Source of the DNA: Flavobacterium sp. ASW18X
Lineage (GTDB): Bacteria > Bacteroidota > Bacteroidia > Flavobacteriales > Flavobacteriaceae
Direction: 5' to 3'
DNA length: 64,000 nt
NCBI RefSeq assembly: GCF_005144745.1
Contig: NZ_SWKK01000004.1
Coordinates: forward strand, 310,001-374,000
In this document: piece after piece, positions 1 to 7,874 of the stretch
Layout of the letters: each line of letters opens with the position of its first letter
Position numbering within the stretch: position 1 is the first letter of the stretch
The notes under the pieces: model-generated
The model's input: only the letters and a program-made list of their open reading frames with translations
What the model was told of the DNA's origin: nothing
Database searches by the model: none
Translations under genes and position numbers: made by a program

Positions 1-188
1 CTACGTTTAACCAAATCTCGGCAAGAGTATCAGAACAAGCAAATAGCTTTTATTTGTTTGAGTACTGCACCCCAAAAAGAGATGGTAGTGGTGAGAGCAA
101 CTTGGTAATCCGTGTAATAAATGGTACCAAACAGGGGGCAGTGCAAACCAAGTTTAGTGCTAATGGCTTTACCGGTGGTTGCGAATAA
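1..188 (+). CDS. C-terminal end of a protein truncated by the window edge
   Basis: An open frame enters from the left edge (codons begin at position 3) and stops with TAA at 186-188, leaving about 61 residues. The tail is rich in Ser, Thr and Asn, carries a YCTPKRDGSG stretch and ends FTGGCE, with two Cys that could form a disulphide in an exported domain. I do not recognise the family. A strong terminator follows directly, so this is the end of a transcription unit. The start and most of the gene are outside the window. Confidence 0.7.
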   Translation, partial: TFNQISARVSEQANSFYLFEYCTPKRDGSGESNLVIRVINGTKQGAVQTKFSANGFTGGCE

Positions 189-220
189 TTTAAAAGTTTA
201 ACATACTGAAATTCAGTTTC

Positions 221-252
221 AAAAGTCCGTCTGTCTAAGACGGACTTTTTTT
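221..252 (+). terminator. Rho-independent terminator
   Basis: Perfect 11-bp stem (arms 221-231 and 239-249, loop of 7) running into a T tract, 32 bp after the stop of the truncated gene at the left edge. Confidence 0.9.
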
Positions 253-322
253 ATATGATCCAAAAACGAATTTGGTGCGTACATATAAAGTGAAAGATTT
301 ATGAACACTTAAAATTTTCAAA

Positions 323-1144
323 ATGAAAAAAGTATTATTTACCGGTCTTGTGGCAACTGTTGTGCTTACAGGCTGTGTTTCTAAAAAGAAGTATGTAGCC
401 TTAGAAGAAAATTTAGCACAAACACAAAGTCAACTGACCAAGACTCAGGTAGAAAAAGAGGAATTAGCCTCTAAACTTTCCAAAATAGAAGCTCGTGTAG
501 CTGAGTATAATGCTAAAATCAATTCTTTAAAAGAAGTTAATGATAGTCAGTTCCAAATTAAAGGAAACACTGTAATGAGTAACACCAATAAGGCTAAAAT
601 GGAAGCTACTTTGGCTAAAGTAGACCCTGCTAAATTGGCTGAAGCTAAGACTATGGAAGATTCTGTAAATTTAGCTATCTCTTACAACTTAAAGAACTCT
701 ATCTCTGATAATAGTGATGACATTGATGTGTTTGTTGACAAAACTGTTGTTATGATTAATATTTCTGACAACCTTTTGTTTAGAACAGGTAGCTACCGTA
801 TTAATGATAAAGCTAATACAGTATTGGGCAAACTTGCAGAAGTAATTAACTCTGAGCCTAGTATGGAAGTGATGGTAGAAGGACATACAGATTCTAGATC
901 TATCAATACAGCAGTGGTAGAAGACAACTGGGATTTAAGTGTTAAGCGCGCTACTTCTGTAGTACGTACGCTACAAGAAAAATACAATGTGGATCCAACG
1001 CAATTGATTGCTGCTGGTAGAAGCGAATACCAACCATTGGTAGAAAATACAGATAAAGACAGCATGGCTAAAAACAGAAGAACACGTATTGTAATTATTC
1101 CAGATTTGGATAAATTCTTTGCACTTTTAGATTCTGAAAGCTAA
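323..1144 (+). CDS. OmpA-family peptidoglycan-binding lipoprotein
   Basis: The 273-residue product begins with a lipoprotein signal whose lipobox VLTGC places the acylated Cys at residue 18. Residues about 25-65 are a Lys/Glu/Gln-rich coiled coil. The last 125 residues are an OmpA C-terminal-type domain, with the GHTDS loop near residue 188 and NRRTRIVI near 250, the elements that in this family bind diaminopimelate in peptidoglycan. It should sit in the outer membrane facing the periplasm and tether it to the wall. The gene is monocistronic, between two terminators. The start region AAAATGAAAAAA is complementary to the conserved loop of the small-RNA repeats at 5904-6516 (weak, AT-rich match). 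Confidence 0.9.
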   Translation: MKKVLFTGLVATVVLTGCVSKKKYVALEENLAQTQSQLTKTQVEKEELASKLSKIEARVAEYNAKINSLKEVNDSQFQIKGNTVMSNTNKAKMEATLAKVDPAKLAEAKTMEDSVNLAISYNLKNSISDNSDDIDVFVDKTVVMINISDNLLFRTGSYRINDKANTVLGKLAEVINSEPSMEVMVEGHTDSRSINTAVVEDNWDLSVKRATSVVRTLQEKYNVDPTQLIAAGRSEYQPLVENTDKDSMAKNRRTRIVIIPDLDKFFALLDSES

Positions 1145-1170
1145 AATTCTTAATTTTTGATTGAGATTGA

Positions 1171-1197
1171 AGGGAGGATATAAGCCTCCCTTTTTTT
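1171..1197 (+). terminator. Rho-independent terminator
   Basis: AGGGAGG / CCTCCCT hairpin (1171-1177 with 1185-1191) followed by seven T, just after the OmpA-like gene. Confidence 0.9.
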
Positions 1198-1301
1198 ATG
1201 CCTTCATTTAAAAAAAAATAAGGTGTTACAAAATGGATATTATGTTCTAAAGCTGAAATCCATTACCTTCATCACACTAAAAACTATACAAAAACTGACA
1301 C

Positions 1302-2222
1302 ATGAAAAAACAACTAATATGCTTATCATTCTTGCTTTGTAATCTTTTAATAAATGCACAAAAAAGCGATTTAGAGGGTCGTTGGGATTTAGAAATAGAC
1401 TTTCAGGGTAAAAAAGCACCATCTTGGCTAGAAATTAGACATTCTGGGCATGCTACTCATGTTGGTAGGTTTGTATTTGCTTTTGGTAGTGCAAGACCTG
1501 TAGCTGAAATTACTATTAAGGAAAATAATTTCTCTTTTATCATTCCTAGACAATGGGAACCTGAAGGGGAAGATATGAAGCTTGTAGGGCGATTGAATAA
1601 CAATACATTAACAGGAACCATAACATATACGGACGGCAGTAGTATTCCTTTTACTGGTACCCGTGCACCAAAACAGCCGCATAAGGCTTTATATGTAGAA
1701 GAAAAACCAATTGCTCTATTAAACGGAAAAAACTTGGAAGGCTGGCATGCAGACCGAGAAGAAAATCAGTGGCAGGTGAATGATGGAATTCTTGTAAATC
1801 CAAAAAGTGGCGCTAACCTTATTAGCGACCAAAAATTTAGAGATTTTAAGGCCGAGATTGAATTTAAGTATCCGAAAGGCAGTAATAGTGGTATCTACCT
1901 AAGAGGACGTTATGAAGTACAAATTGAAGATAATTATGGTTATACGCCTATGGATATTTATTTTGGCGGCATCTACGGGTTTTTAGAACCTAATGAAAAT
2001 GCAGCACTACCTGCTGGCGAATGGCAAAAATATGAGATTACTTTAATTGGGAACCGCGTTACTATTGTAGCAAATGGAAAGCGTATAATTACAGACCAAA
2101 CTATACCAGGCATCACAGGCGGTGCATTAGACAGCAAAGAAGGGGAGCCTGGAGCTTTTATGATACAAGGAGACCATGGCCCTGTAGAATTTAGAAAATT
2201 TTTGGTTACACCATTGAACTAA
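1302..2222 (+). CDS. Secreted DUF1080 (3-keto-disaccharide hydrolase-type) protein
   Basis: A 306-residue exported protein with a signal peptide over residues 1-19 (ending INA, cleaved before Gln20). Residues about 130-305 match the DUF1080 / 3-keto-disaccharide hydrolase fold, a concanavalin-like beta sandwich. Typical signatures are the LLNGKNLEGW start, SNSGIYLRGRYEVQI in the middle and a closing GPVEFRKFLV strand. Some members cleave 3-keto-glycosides and many are uncharacterised. Residues 25-120 form a separate beta-rich region of unknown role. The gene stands alone between terminators, so context does not point to a substrate. Confidence 0.85.
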   Translation: MKKQLICLSFLLCNLLINAQKSDLEGRWDLEIDFQGKKAPSWLEIRHSGHATHVGRFVFAFGSARPVAEITIKENNFSFIIPRQWEPEGEDMKLVGRLNNNTLTGTITYTDGSSIPFTGTRAPKQPHKALYVEEKPIALLNGKNLEGWHADREENQWQVNDGILVNPKSGANLISDQKFRDFKAEIEFKYPKGSNSGIYLRGRYEVQIEDNYGYTPMDIYFGGIYGFLEPNENAALPAGEWQKYEITLIGNRVTIVANGKRIITDQTIPGITGGALDSKEGEPGAFMIQGDHGPVEFRKFLVTPLN

Positions 2223-2223
2223 G

Positions 2224-2251
2224 AAAAAGGAGAGCCCTGCTCTCCTTTTTT
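2224..2251. terminator. Bidirectional terminator between convergent genes
   Basis: Stem AAAAAGGAGAG / CTCTCCTTTTT directly after the stop of the DUF1080 gene. It has T runs on both strands and can also end the leftward M14 peptidase transcript. Confidence 0.85.
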
Positions 2252-2276
2252 AATTTTTAATTTTTAAGTATTAATC

Positions 2277-3755
2277 TTAACGAATAATAATCCCGTTACC
2301 TATTTGTTGTAGCGATAACGGTTTGTTTAAATCGATTAGAAAACCATTAATAACTGCATATTGTAATTTACCATCTTTTTCTAGGAAAAACGTAGGGTTT
2401 AATCCAGGTGACACACCAAAATTTTTAAGGGTGAAGTTTTTTGGAACAACATTAAAAGGTGAATTGCTATAAGTTAATTCTATGGGTATGCGCTCTGCTC
2501 TAACATAAGCTTGTCCGGTCTTCAATAGTTCTAAGGTATTTAAAACGTGTATTTCATTTCCTTGCGGCATTACTACGTTTTGAGATATTTTTGGCGCTAC
2601 TATCTTATACCCTGTGGCATCAAAGGTTTCATAGCCATAAAAAGTAGATAAATCCCCTTGGTCTGCTATCACGCTTCTATAATGAAATTTATTATGGTAT
2701 GCATCGTCCACCTCATTACGTACAATTCCTAAGTCTAAAATATAATCCTCCCCATTTAATTCGTACGTTACATTTTCTAATTTTAGGTCGAATAAATTTC
2801 GGTCGTTTTTAGGAATTTTTTCGTATTCTTCTATAGAAATTTCTTGGTAGCTTCCGTCCGCAATAGTATGCAATGCAGAAAGGATAGAAACATAATTAAG
2901 CTTACGTATTTCTTGCTTTTCTTGGTCTTTAGGATACCCTCCAGATTCAATCAAAATAAGACTAGTACCCCATTTTGCAATATTGTCTCCAAAAGCACGT
3001 GGTTCAAAATCATCACTATAGCGCCCCACTTGTCCAGGAGCATATTGTTGTACAATATTATTCATATACACAATAACCTTCATGGCATTGGCACGCACTT
3101 CATTAATATCTTTTTCATAGTTATAAGCCGTAGCTAAATAAGAAACAGTTGCTGGTTTTTCTGTACGTTCCGCATTATAATATCTACTTTGGTCATGCAG
3201 ATTAAAACCAAAATTGGCATCTAAACTATCCCTTATCTTCTTGAGGACGCGCCCTTCTGGAGATTGTAAACGTAAGGCATCTCTGTTAATATCTATACCC
3301 AACGCATTTCTTCTTGTAAACACTTCTGCGCCATCTGGGTTAAGCATGGGTAAAAAATGAAGCTTTAGTTTGGATAATATCGCTTTCTTTTCCGCTTTGT
3401 AGGCATCGCCTTGTAAAAAATTAAAGATGTCAAAAATAGCTTGGGTAGCTGTTGGTTCATCTCCATGCATCTGGGACCATAAGAACACATTAATATCACC
3501 TTTACCTATACTTATTAATCGTAAATCCCGCCCCTGAATAGACTCCCCAACCTTCTGCACCGTGAAATCAGAATCCTTAGTTAATTTATTGATGAGAGGT
3601 TGAATTTGATGGTGTTTAATACGGCGCTTATCTAAGCTTTTTTCTTTATACCTATCATAAGAACCATAGAGACTACTGGTAAAATCTTGAGCTTGCATGG
3701 TTAAGAAACCTATAGTAAAAGCAAAAATTCCCAATATTTTTTTTGTGATATTCAT
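2277..3755 (-). CDS. M14-family zinc carboxypeptidase
   Basis: A 492-residue exported peptidase with a signal peptide of about 22 residues ending MQAQ. The M14 zinc site is visible as HGDE (His97, Glu100) with the third ligand His187 in NLHDQ. NPDGA lies at 139-143, and Glu270 in LIESGG is the likely general base. About 180 C-terminal residues after the catalytic domain are beta-rich, as in many Bacteroidota M14 proteins. It lies 3 nt downstream of a wall amidase gene, so an envelope or peptide-scavenging role is likely; the exact substrate cannot be told. Confidence 0.9.
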   Translation of the reverse strand: MNITKKILGIFAFTIGFLTMQAQDFTSSLYGSYDRYKEKSLDKRRIKHHQIQPLINKLTKDSDFTVQKVGESIQGRDLRLISIGKGDINVFLWSQMHGDEPTATQAIFDIFNFLQGDAYKAEKKAILSKLKLHFLPMLNPDGAEVFTRRNALGIDINRDALRLQSPEGRVLKKIRDSLDANFGFNLHDQSRYYNAERTEKPATVSYLATAYNYEKDINEVRANAMKVIVYMNNIVQQYAPGQVGRYSDDFEPRAFGDNIAKWGTSLILIESGGYPKDQEKQEIRKLNYVSILSALHTIADGSYQEISIEEYEKIPKNDRNLFDLKLENVTYELNGEDYILDLGIVRNEVDDAYHNKFHYRSVIADQGDLSTFYGYETFDATGYKIVAPKISQNVVMPQGNEIHVLNTLELLKTGQAYVRAERIPIELTYSNSPFNVVPKNFTLKNFGVSPGLNPTFFLEKDGKLQYAVINGFLIDLNKPLSLQQIGNGIIIR

Positions 3756-3758
3756 AAA

Positions 3759-4412
3759 CTATTTTGGTAAAGGTTTAAAATTCAATTTTAATGTAGCCAT
3801 TCTTAATTCTGCCATAAATTCTGGTCCTGGGTCCGTTTTAGTGGTTCTGTAACCATCATTTACCTCTAGCCACAGTGGATGGTCTTCAAACAAAGTATAT
3901 TCATGATGACCAATTAAATAATCTATAGCATATTTATTTTTTAAATACTTTATTAATTTGATGTTTGCTTTAAGCTGAGCTTGGGTTAAAGGAGTATTTT
4001 CGGTACCACCAACATTTTCTATACCAATTGCACAATGGTTTAAACCGATAACATGCCGTGCCATATGGTTTTCTGGCATTAACCGATACACAGTACCATC
4101 TTGATCCACTAAAAAGTGACTAGAAACATTAAGACCGCTGATAGTAGTTAAATCTGGCCTCCAAGAAGGTAGAGTTGGTCTTTTAAAAGCATCAAAAGAA
4201 TCCTCTAAAGAAGCAATGGCGGTCCAGTGTACCACAATCATACGGGGGATAATTGTAATCGTCTCTTGTTTTAATTCATATCTATCTTCTAAATATTCTT
4301 TAGTAAGTTCAATCCGTTGCTCATCAAAAACAATGGGTTTCTCTTGGATAAATTTACTTGAGCTACAAGACGTAATTATACCAAGTATAAGTAAAAGATT
4401 AAATATCTTCAT
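3759..4412 (-). CDS. N-acetylmuramoyl-L-alanine amidase lipoprotein (Amidase_2)
   Basis: A 217-residue lipoprotein with lipobox TSC at Cys16. The Amidase_2 (AmpD-like) domain follows: VVHWTA with zinc ligand His62, VSSHFLVDQDGTVYRL, the HCAIGIENVGG strand and a terminal TDPGPEF that supplies the acidic or zinc ligand around Asp194. It is predicted to cut the bond between N-acetylmuramic acid and L-Ala in the periplasm or on the outer membrane. It is the first gene of a two-gene unit with the M14 peptidase. Confidence 0.92.
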   Translation of the reverse strand: MKIFNLLLILGIITSCSSSKFIQEKPIVFDEQRIELTKEYLEDRYELKQETITIIPRMIVVHWTAIASLEDSFDAFKRPTLPSWRPDLTTISGLNVSSHFLVDQDGTVYRLMPENHMARHVIGLNHCAIGIENVGGTENTPLTQAQLKANIKLIKYLKNKYAIDYLIGHHEYTLFEDHPLWLEVNDGYRTTKTDPGPEFMAELRMATLKLNFKPLPK

Positions 4413-4540
4413 AAGCCTAAATGTACAGCATTCTTAAAGAAACTCAAATTGAAAAGTTACGCTTTACACTTAGTTTAATAAGGTTTAAAATAATTTTTAC
4501 TACTAGTAGCTTTATCTTTAAGAACTAAAACATAATTCGT

Positions 4541-5875
4541 ATGAAATGGTTTAAACGTGTATTACTCCTATTGCTTATTATAATAGCTATTGTGGTGTAT
4601 GTAAACTACCCCAAATTAAATATTATCTCTGGATACACCTCTAAATACACCGCTTCTAGTGTATTAATTGCACATAGAAATGCAGCAGATGTAATTGCTA
4701 AAGATTTACAAGCACCTTTAGTAGAATTGGCAGACACAGAATATAGCGTTCAACAAAAAACAGCTGTAAGTAAAGTTTTTGGATTATTGCCAAGAAAGGC
4801 GGTTGCACGTAAAGGCTTAGGAGCGGTATTGGTCACTAAAGATTATGATGAAAACACTCCATATTTATCACCCAATAGAATTCAAAAGTTCGATTCACTC
4901 CCCTATCCCTATGGACATTTACCAGCTAAAGACTCTGTATTTACCACAGTAGACTATAATGCCTTGCAAAAGGCAGTAGCATTACCCTTTGGGAATCCTA
5001 AAGTGCAAAAAACACGAACCCTATTAGTGCTTTACAAAGGGCATTTGTTGCATGAGAAGTATGTAGATGGTATTACGGTAGATACTCCAGTTTTAGGTTG
5101 GAGTATGACTAAGAGTATATTAGCTACACTTTACGGCGTTTTGGAACACCAAGGAAAATTAGAAATGGACTGGCCTGCTCCTATAACCGAATGGAAGAAT
5201 GATGAACGAAAAAACATCACTTTAAATCATTTGTTGCGTATGCAAAGTGGTTTGGAATGGGAAGAAAATTACAGCAAAATATCTGATGTAACTAAAATGT
5301 TGTTTTTAGATACAGACATGACCTTGGCACAGAAAGAAAAAAAGGCAATTGCAAAACCTAAAGAAATATGGAATTACAGTTCTGGAACTACCAATTTGCT
5401 TTCAGGAATACTGCGCCAACAATTTAGAACCCATCAAGAGTATTTAGACTTTCCGTATAGTGCACTATTAGACAAAATTGGAGCCCATAGTTTTTTATTA
5501 GAGGCAGATTTGGCAGGGAACTACGTGGCTTCTTCTTATGGTTGGGCAACCACCAAAGATTGGGCCAAAGTTGGGCAATTGTATTTAAATAAAGGCCAAT
5601 GGAACGGACAACAGCTCTTTTCTCCGGAATGGGTAGACTATGTAAGCTCCCCAACAGAAAATAGCGACGGTCTATATGGGGGTCAATTTTGGTTAAACGC
5701 AGGAGGAGACATGCCAGATGTACCAAAGGATACCTATTATATGGATGGCTTTGAAGGTCAATTTGTATACATTATACCCTCTAAAGACTTAGTAGTAGTA
5801 AGGACAGGCTTATCATCACCACCTAATTTTGACGCCAATACCTTTTTAGGAGCGTTAGTTAAGGCCATAAACTAG
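4541..5875 (+). CDS. Membrane-anchored serine hydrolase, class C beta-lactamase fold
   Basis: A 444-residue protein with one N-terminal membrane segment (residues about 5-21) and a large periplasmic part. The catalytic motifs are S-M-T-K (Ser188, Lys191) and Y-S-S (Tyr279). The late DGFEGQFVYIIPS strand sits where this family has its KTG-like motif, but the motif itself is not canonical. Such proteins are usually esterases, D-amino-acid peptidases or penicillin-binding-protein-like enzymes and not resistance enzymes. A region of about 130 residues before the active-site Ser is unassigned. The gene appears to stand alone. Confidence 0.88.
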   Translation: MKWFKRVLLLLLIIIAIVVYVNYPKLNIISGYTSKYTASSVLIAHRNAADVIAKDLQAPLVELADTEYSVQQKTAVSKVFGLLPRKAVARKGLGAVLVTKDYDENTPYLSPNRIQKFDSLPYPYGHLPAKDSVFTTVDYNALQKAVALPFGNPKVQKTRTLLVLYKGHLLHEKYVDGITVDTPVLGWSMTKSILATLYGVLEHQGKLEMDWPAPITEWKNDERKNITLNHLLRMQSGLEWEENYSKISDVTKMLFLDTDMTLAQKEKKAIAKPKEIWNYSSGTTNLLSGILRQQFRTHQEYLDFPYSALLDKIGAHSFLLEADLAGNYVASSYGWATTKDWAKVGQLYLNKGQWNGQQLFSPEWVDYVSSPTENSDGLYGGQFWLNAGGDMPDVPKDTYYMDGFEGQFVYIIPSKDLVVVRTGLSSPPNFDANTFLGALVKAIN

Positions 5876-5923
5876 TAATAAATAACAGGTTTAACAGTTA
5901 TTACCACAGTATAACATCCCTAC

Positions 5924-5965
5924 ACAACAATAGTTTCTTTTGTAGGGAGACTACTCCTACTTTTA
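5924..5965 (+). promoter_or_regulatory. Promoter of RNA unit 1
   Basis: ACAACAATA at 5924-5932 and a flavobacterial -7-like TACTTTTA at 5958-5965. CCACA lies 20 bp upstream of the first element. No good -33 TTG sits at the normal distance, so the conserved upstream boxes may be activator sites. Confidence 0.6.
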
Positions 5966-5969
5966 CATC

Positions 5970-6054
5970 GTAATAAACAAGGAAGTAAATTTTTTCATTT
6001 TCATATAGTGTTCTCGTAAAAGGGCTTTGTCTACAGACAAGGCTCTTTTTTTTT
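5970..6054 (+). ncRNA. Putative small RNA, repeat copy 1
   Basis: Predicted transcript of about 85 nt, starting a few bases after the -7 box at 5958-5965 and ending at a terminator. The stem arms are AAAAGGGCTTTGTC (6018-6031) and GACAAGGCTCTTTT (6036-6049). They pair completely with two G-U pairs, have a TACA loop and run into nine T. The unpaired conserved part reads TTTTCATTTTCATATAG. No homologue is recognised; the call rests on the three-copy comparison. Confidence 0.6.
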
Positions 6055-6222
6055 GGTACAATTTGAGGTTTGTGAACTCATAAAAATACAAGTAATGAGA
6101 AAATTAAAATAGTATTGCGCATCAGTCTAAAAAAATAACTGGTATTCTAATTTTAGTAGTACTGCCAAAATAGAAGTTATTTACAACATTCCAAGAGTTA
6201 ACCACAAGTTTTAATAGGTTGA

Positions 6223-6263
6223 CAACAATAGTTATGATAAAGATTAGAAGCAGGGTACATTTA
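6223..6263 (+). promoter_or_regulatory. Promoter of RNA unit 2
   Basis: ACAACAATA at 6223-6231, -7-like TACATTTA at 6256-6263, and CCACA at 6203. Same spacing as the other two units (33 against 34 bp). Confidence 0.58.
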
Positions 6264-6267
6264 CAAC

Positions 6268-6350
6268 GTATTAAGTAAGAAATTAAAATTTTCATTTTCA
6301 TATAGTGTTCTCGTAAAAGGGCCTTCGTCGACAAACAAGGTCCTTTTTTT
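6268..6350 (+). ncRNA. Putative small RNA, repeat copy 2
   Basis: Homologue of copy 1 with the identical unpaired block. Stem arms AAAAGGGCCTT (6315-6325) and AAGGTCCTTTT (6337-6347) pair with one G-U, followed by seven T. The upper stem of copies 1 and 3 (TTGTC/GACAA) is altered here, giving a larger loop. Confidence 0.6.
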
Positions 6351-6389
6351 ATGTCCAATTTTTACTTCACCACAAGATTTGCTAAGTAC

Positions 6390-6431
6390 ACAACAATAAT
6401 TGTGCAGACAGTCACTACGGCACTACTTTTA
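6390..6431 (+). promoter_or_regulatory. Promoter of RNA unit 3
   Basis: ACAACAATA at 6390-6398, TACTTTTA at 6424-6431, and CCACA at 6370, with the same spacing as unit 1. Confidence 0.58.
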
Positions 6432-6435
6432 CAAC

Positions 6436-6516
6436 GTATTAAATAAGAAAAATAAAATTTTCATTTTCATATAGTGTTCTCGTAAAAGGGCCTTTGTCTT
6501 CTGACAAGGCTCTTTT
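6436..6516 (+). ncRNA. Putative small RNA, repeat copy 3
   Basis: Homologue of copies 1 and 2. Arms 6484-6498 and 6503-6516 pair with one bulged T and one G-U pair around a TTCT loop. The T tract is only four bases, so termination may leak into the gene at 6602, making this copy partly a leader of that gene. Confidence 0.55.
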
Positions 6517-6601
6517 CAAATTAAGCCTACCCTACTACATTATGTGACTTCTTAAGTAATTCTGTGTCTTAATTAGTGTATAACCACAAACACTATAATA
6601 A

Positions 6602-7000
6602 ATGAGAGAAGTATTACTACTATTGGCTTTGGGATTAATGAGTTTTATGAGTGTTACTGCACAAAATTCTGAAAATAAAACCGAAGAAGTCATAAAAGAG
6701 GAAATAACAGAGGAAGACCTCAAAGCTAGAGAGAGAGCCATAAAGGCGGAACAAAGAGCGGCAAAAAAGACCGAAAAAGCCCTTAAAAAGCATCAGACAG
6801 CAGAGAAAAAACTCTTAAAAGCTCAAAAAAAAGTACGTTCTAATGAAAGGCGTATTGCCAAACTAAGGAACAAGCTTAGAATGGCAGAAGAATTGGAACC
6901 TGTAAAAAAAGAAAAGCTAGAATACCAATTAGCTAAGGCCGAAAAGGAATTAGAAGGCAATCAGAAAAAATTAAATAAAACCCGTTCCAAACTATATTAA
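6602..7000 (+). CDS. Small secreted Lys/Glu-rich coiled-coil protein
   Basis: A 132-residue protein with a clear signal peptide (residues 1-20, ending VTA before Gln21). The mature part is almost entirely charged helix: EEDLKARERAIKAEQRAAKK, then repeated K/E/A/L heptads, a predicted coiled coil from about 35 to 130. I do not recognise a family with a known role; similar short periplasmic coiled-coil proteins are common in Flavobacteriaceae. It lies just downstream of the third RNA repeat and may be read from the same upstream region. Its last codons form one arm of the terminator. Confidence 0.8.
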   Translation: MREVLLLLALGLMSFMSVTAQNSENKTEEVIKEEITEEDLKARERAIKAEQRAAKKTEKALKKHQTAEKKLLKAQKKVRSNERRIAKLRNKLRMAEELEPVKKEKLEYQLAKAEKELEGNQKKLNKTRSKLY

Positions 7001-7020
7001 GGAACGGGTTTCCTTTTTTT
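6977..7020. terminator. Terminator whose left arm is coding sequence
   Basis: Arms AACCCGTTCC (6979-6988) and GGAACGGGTT (7001-7010) surround the stop codon of the coiled-coil gene. A T tract follows at 7014-7020. The reverse strand reads TTTTATTT after the stem, so it can serve the convergent menB unit too. Confidence 0.8.
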
Positions 7021-7026
7021 ATAGGA

Positions 7027-7872
7027 TTAAGGAATCCATTTATTTTCACCAAAGTTAGGCTTTCGTTTTTCTAAGAAAGCATTTCTACCTTCTTTGGCTT
7101 CATCTGTCATATACGCCAAACGGGTAGCTTCTCCTGCAAATACTTGCTGGCCAACCATGCCATCATCCGTTAAGTTCATGGCAAACTTTAACATTTTTAT
7201 AGATGTAGGCGATTTAGCCAATACTTCTTGTGCCCATTGGTAAGCAGTTGCTTCTAGTTCATCATGGGGTATTACCGCATTTACCATTCCCATTTCGTAG
7301 GCCTCTTGCGCTGAGTAATTTCTACCTAAAAAGAAAATTTCACGCGCTTTCTTTTGGCCCACCATTTTGGCTAAATAGGCAGAGCCATATCCGCCATCAA
7401 AGCTAGTTACATCGGCATCTGTCTGCTTAAAAATAGCATGTTCCTTACTTGCTAGCGTCATATCGCACACAACGTGCAGACTGTGGCCACCGCCTACGGC
7501 CCAACCAGGTACAACAGCTATAACCACTTTAGGCATAAAGCGTATTAAGCGCTGTACCTCTAGTATGTTTAACCTGTGGTAACCATCTTCACCAACATAG
7601 CCTTTATGTCCCCTAGCCTTTTGGTCGCCACCGCTACAAAATGCCCATTTACCATCTTTGGTAGATGGTCCTTCGCCAGAGAGTAAAACTACGCCTATAG
7701 AAGTGTCTTCTTGTGCGTCATAAAATGCCTTATACAATTCCGCCGTGGTTTTTGGTCTAAACGCGTTACGTACATTAGGTCTATTAAAGGCAATACGTGC
7801 CACACCATCGCACTTTTTATAGGTAATATCTTCAAATTCTATGGCCGTTTGCCAATTGGGTGTATTATCCAT
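7027..7872 (-). CDS. menB: 1,4-dihydroxy-2-naphthoyl-CoA synthase
   Basis: A 281-residue crotonase-fold enzyme that closes the second ring in menaquinone biosynthesis, turning o-succinylbenzoyl-CoA into 1,4-dihydroxy-2-naphthoyl-CoA in the cytoplasm. Diagnostic parts are FCSGGDQKARG (oxyanion hole and CoA loop), VPGWAVGGGHSLHVVCD and the acidic TDADVTSFDGGYGS active-site segment. The C-terminal KRKPNFGENKWIP is typical of MenB. Length is as expected. It is the last gene of a unit with the 119-residue membrane protein (2-nt gap) and the SatD-family gene. Confidence 0.96.
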   Translation of the reverse strand: MDNTPNWQTAIEFEDITYKKCDGVARIAFNRPNVRNAFRPKTTAELYKAFYDAQEDTSIGVVLLSGEGPSTKDGKWAFCSGGDQKARGHKGYVGEDGYHRLNILEVQRLIRFMPKVVIAVVPGWAVGGGHSLHVVCDMTLASKEHAIFKQTDADVTSFDGGYGSAYLAKMVGQKKAREIFFLGRNYSAQEAYEMGMVNAVIPHDELEATAYQWAQEVLAKSPTSIKMLKFAMNLTDDGMVGQQVFAGEATRLAYMTDEAKEGRNAFLEKRKPNFGENKWIP

Positions 7873-7874
7873 TG

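Larger units (their letters stand above)
5904..6516 (+). repeat. Three direct repeats of a ~150-bp promoter-plus-hairpin unit
   Basis: This 726-bp gap between genes holds three homologous units: 5904-6054, 6203-6350 and 6370-6516. Each has the same parts in the same order: CCACA; ACAACAATA exactly 20 bp further on; a TACnTTTA element 33-34 bp after that; a variable A/T-rich stretch; a roughly 30-base block identical in all three (TTTTCATTTTCATATAG then TGTTCTCGTAAAAGGGC); and a stem-loop ending in T. Between the copies the sequence is not obviously related and I see no genes there. Confidence 0.9.

Noticed and set aside
793-1065. Minus-strand ORF inside the OmpA-like gene
   Set aside because: It is a shadow of a gene with clear domain motifs on the plus strand; no start or promoter signal supports it.
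6122-6301. A 59-codon minus-strand ORF with a hydrophobic stretch, starting MKMKIL inside repeat copy 2
   Set aside because: The same start in copies 1 and 3 runs into stops after 13 codons because the spacer differs by one base. The frame is therefore not kept, and the hairpin and T tracts point to plus-strand RNA.
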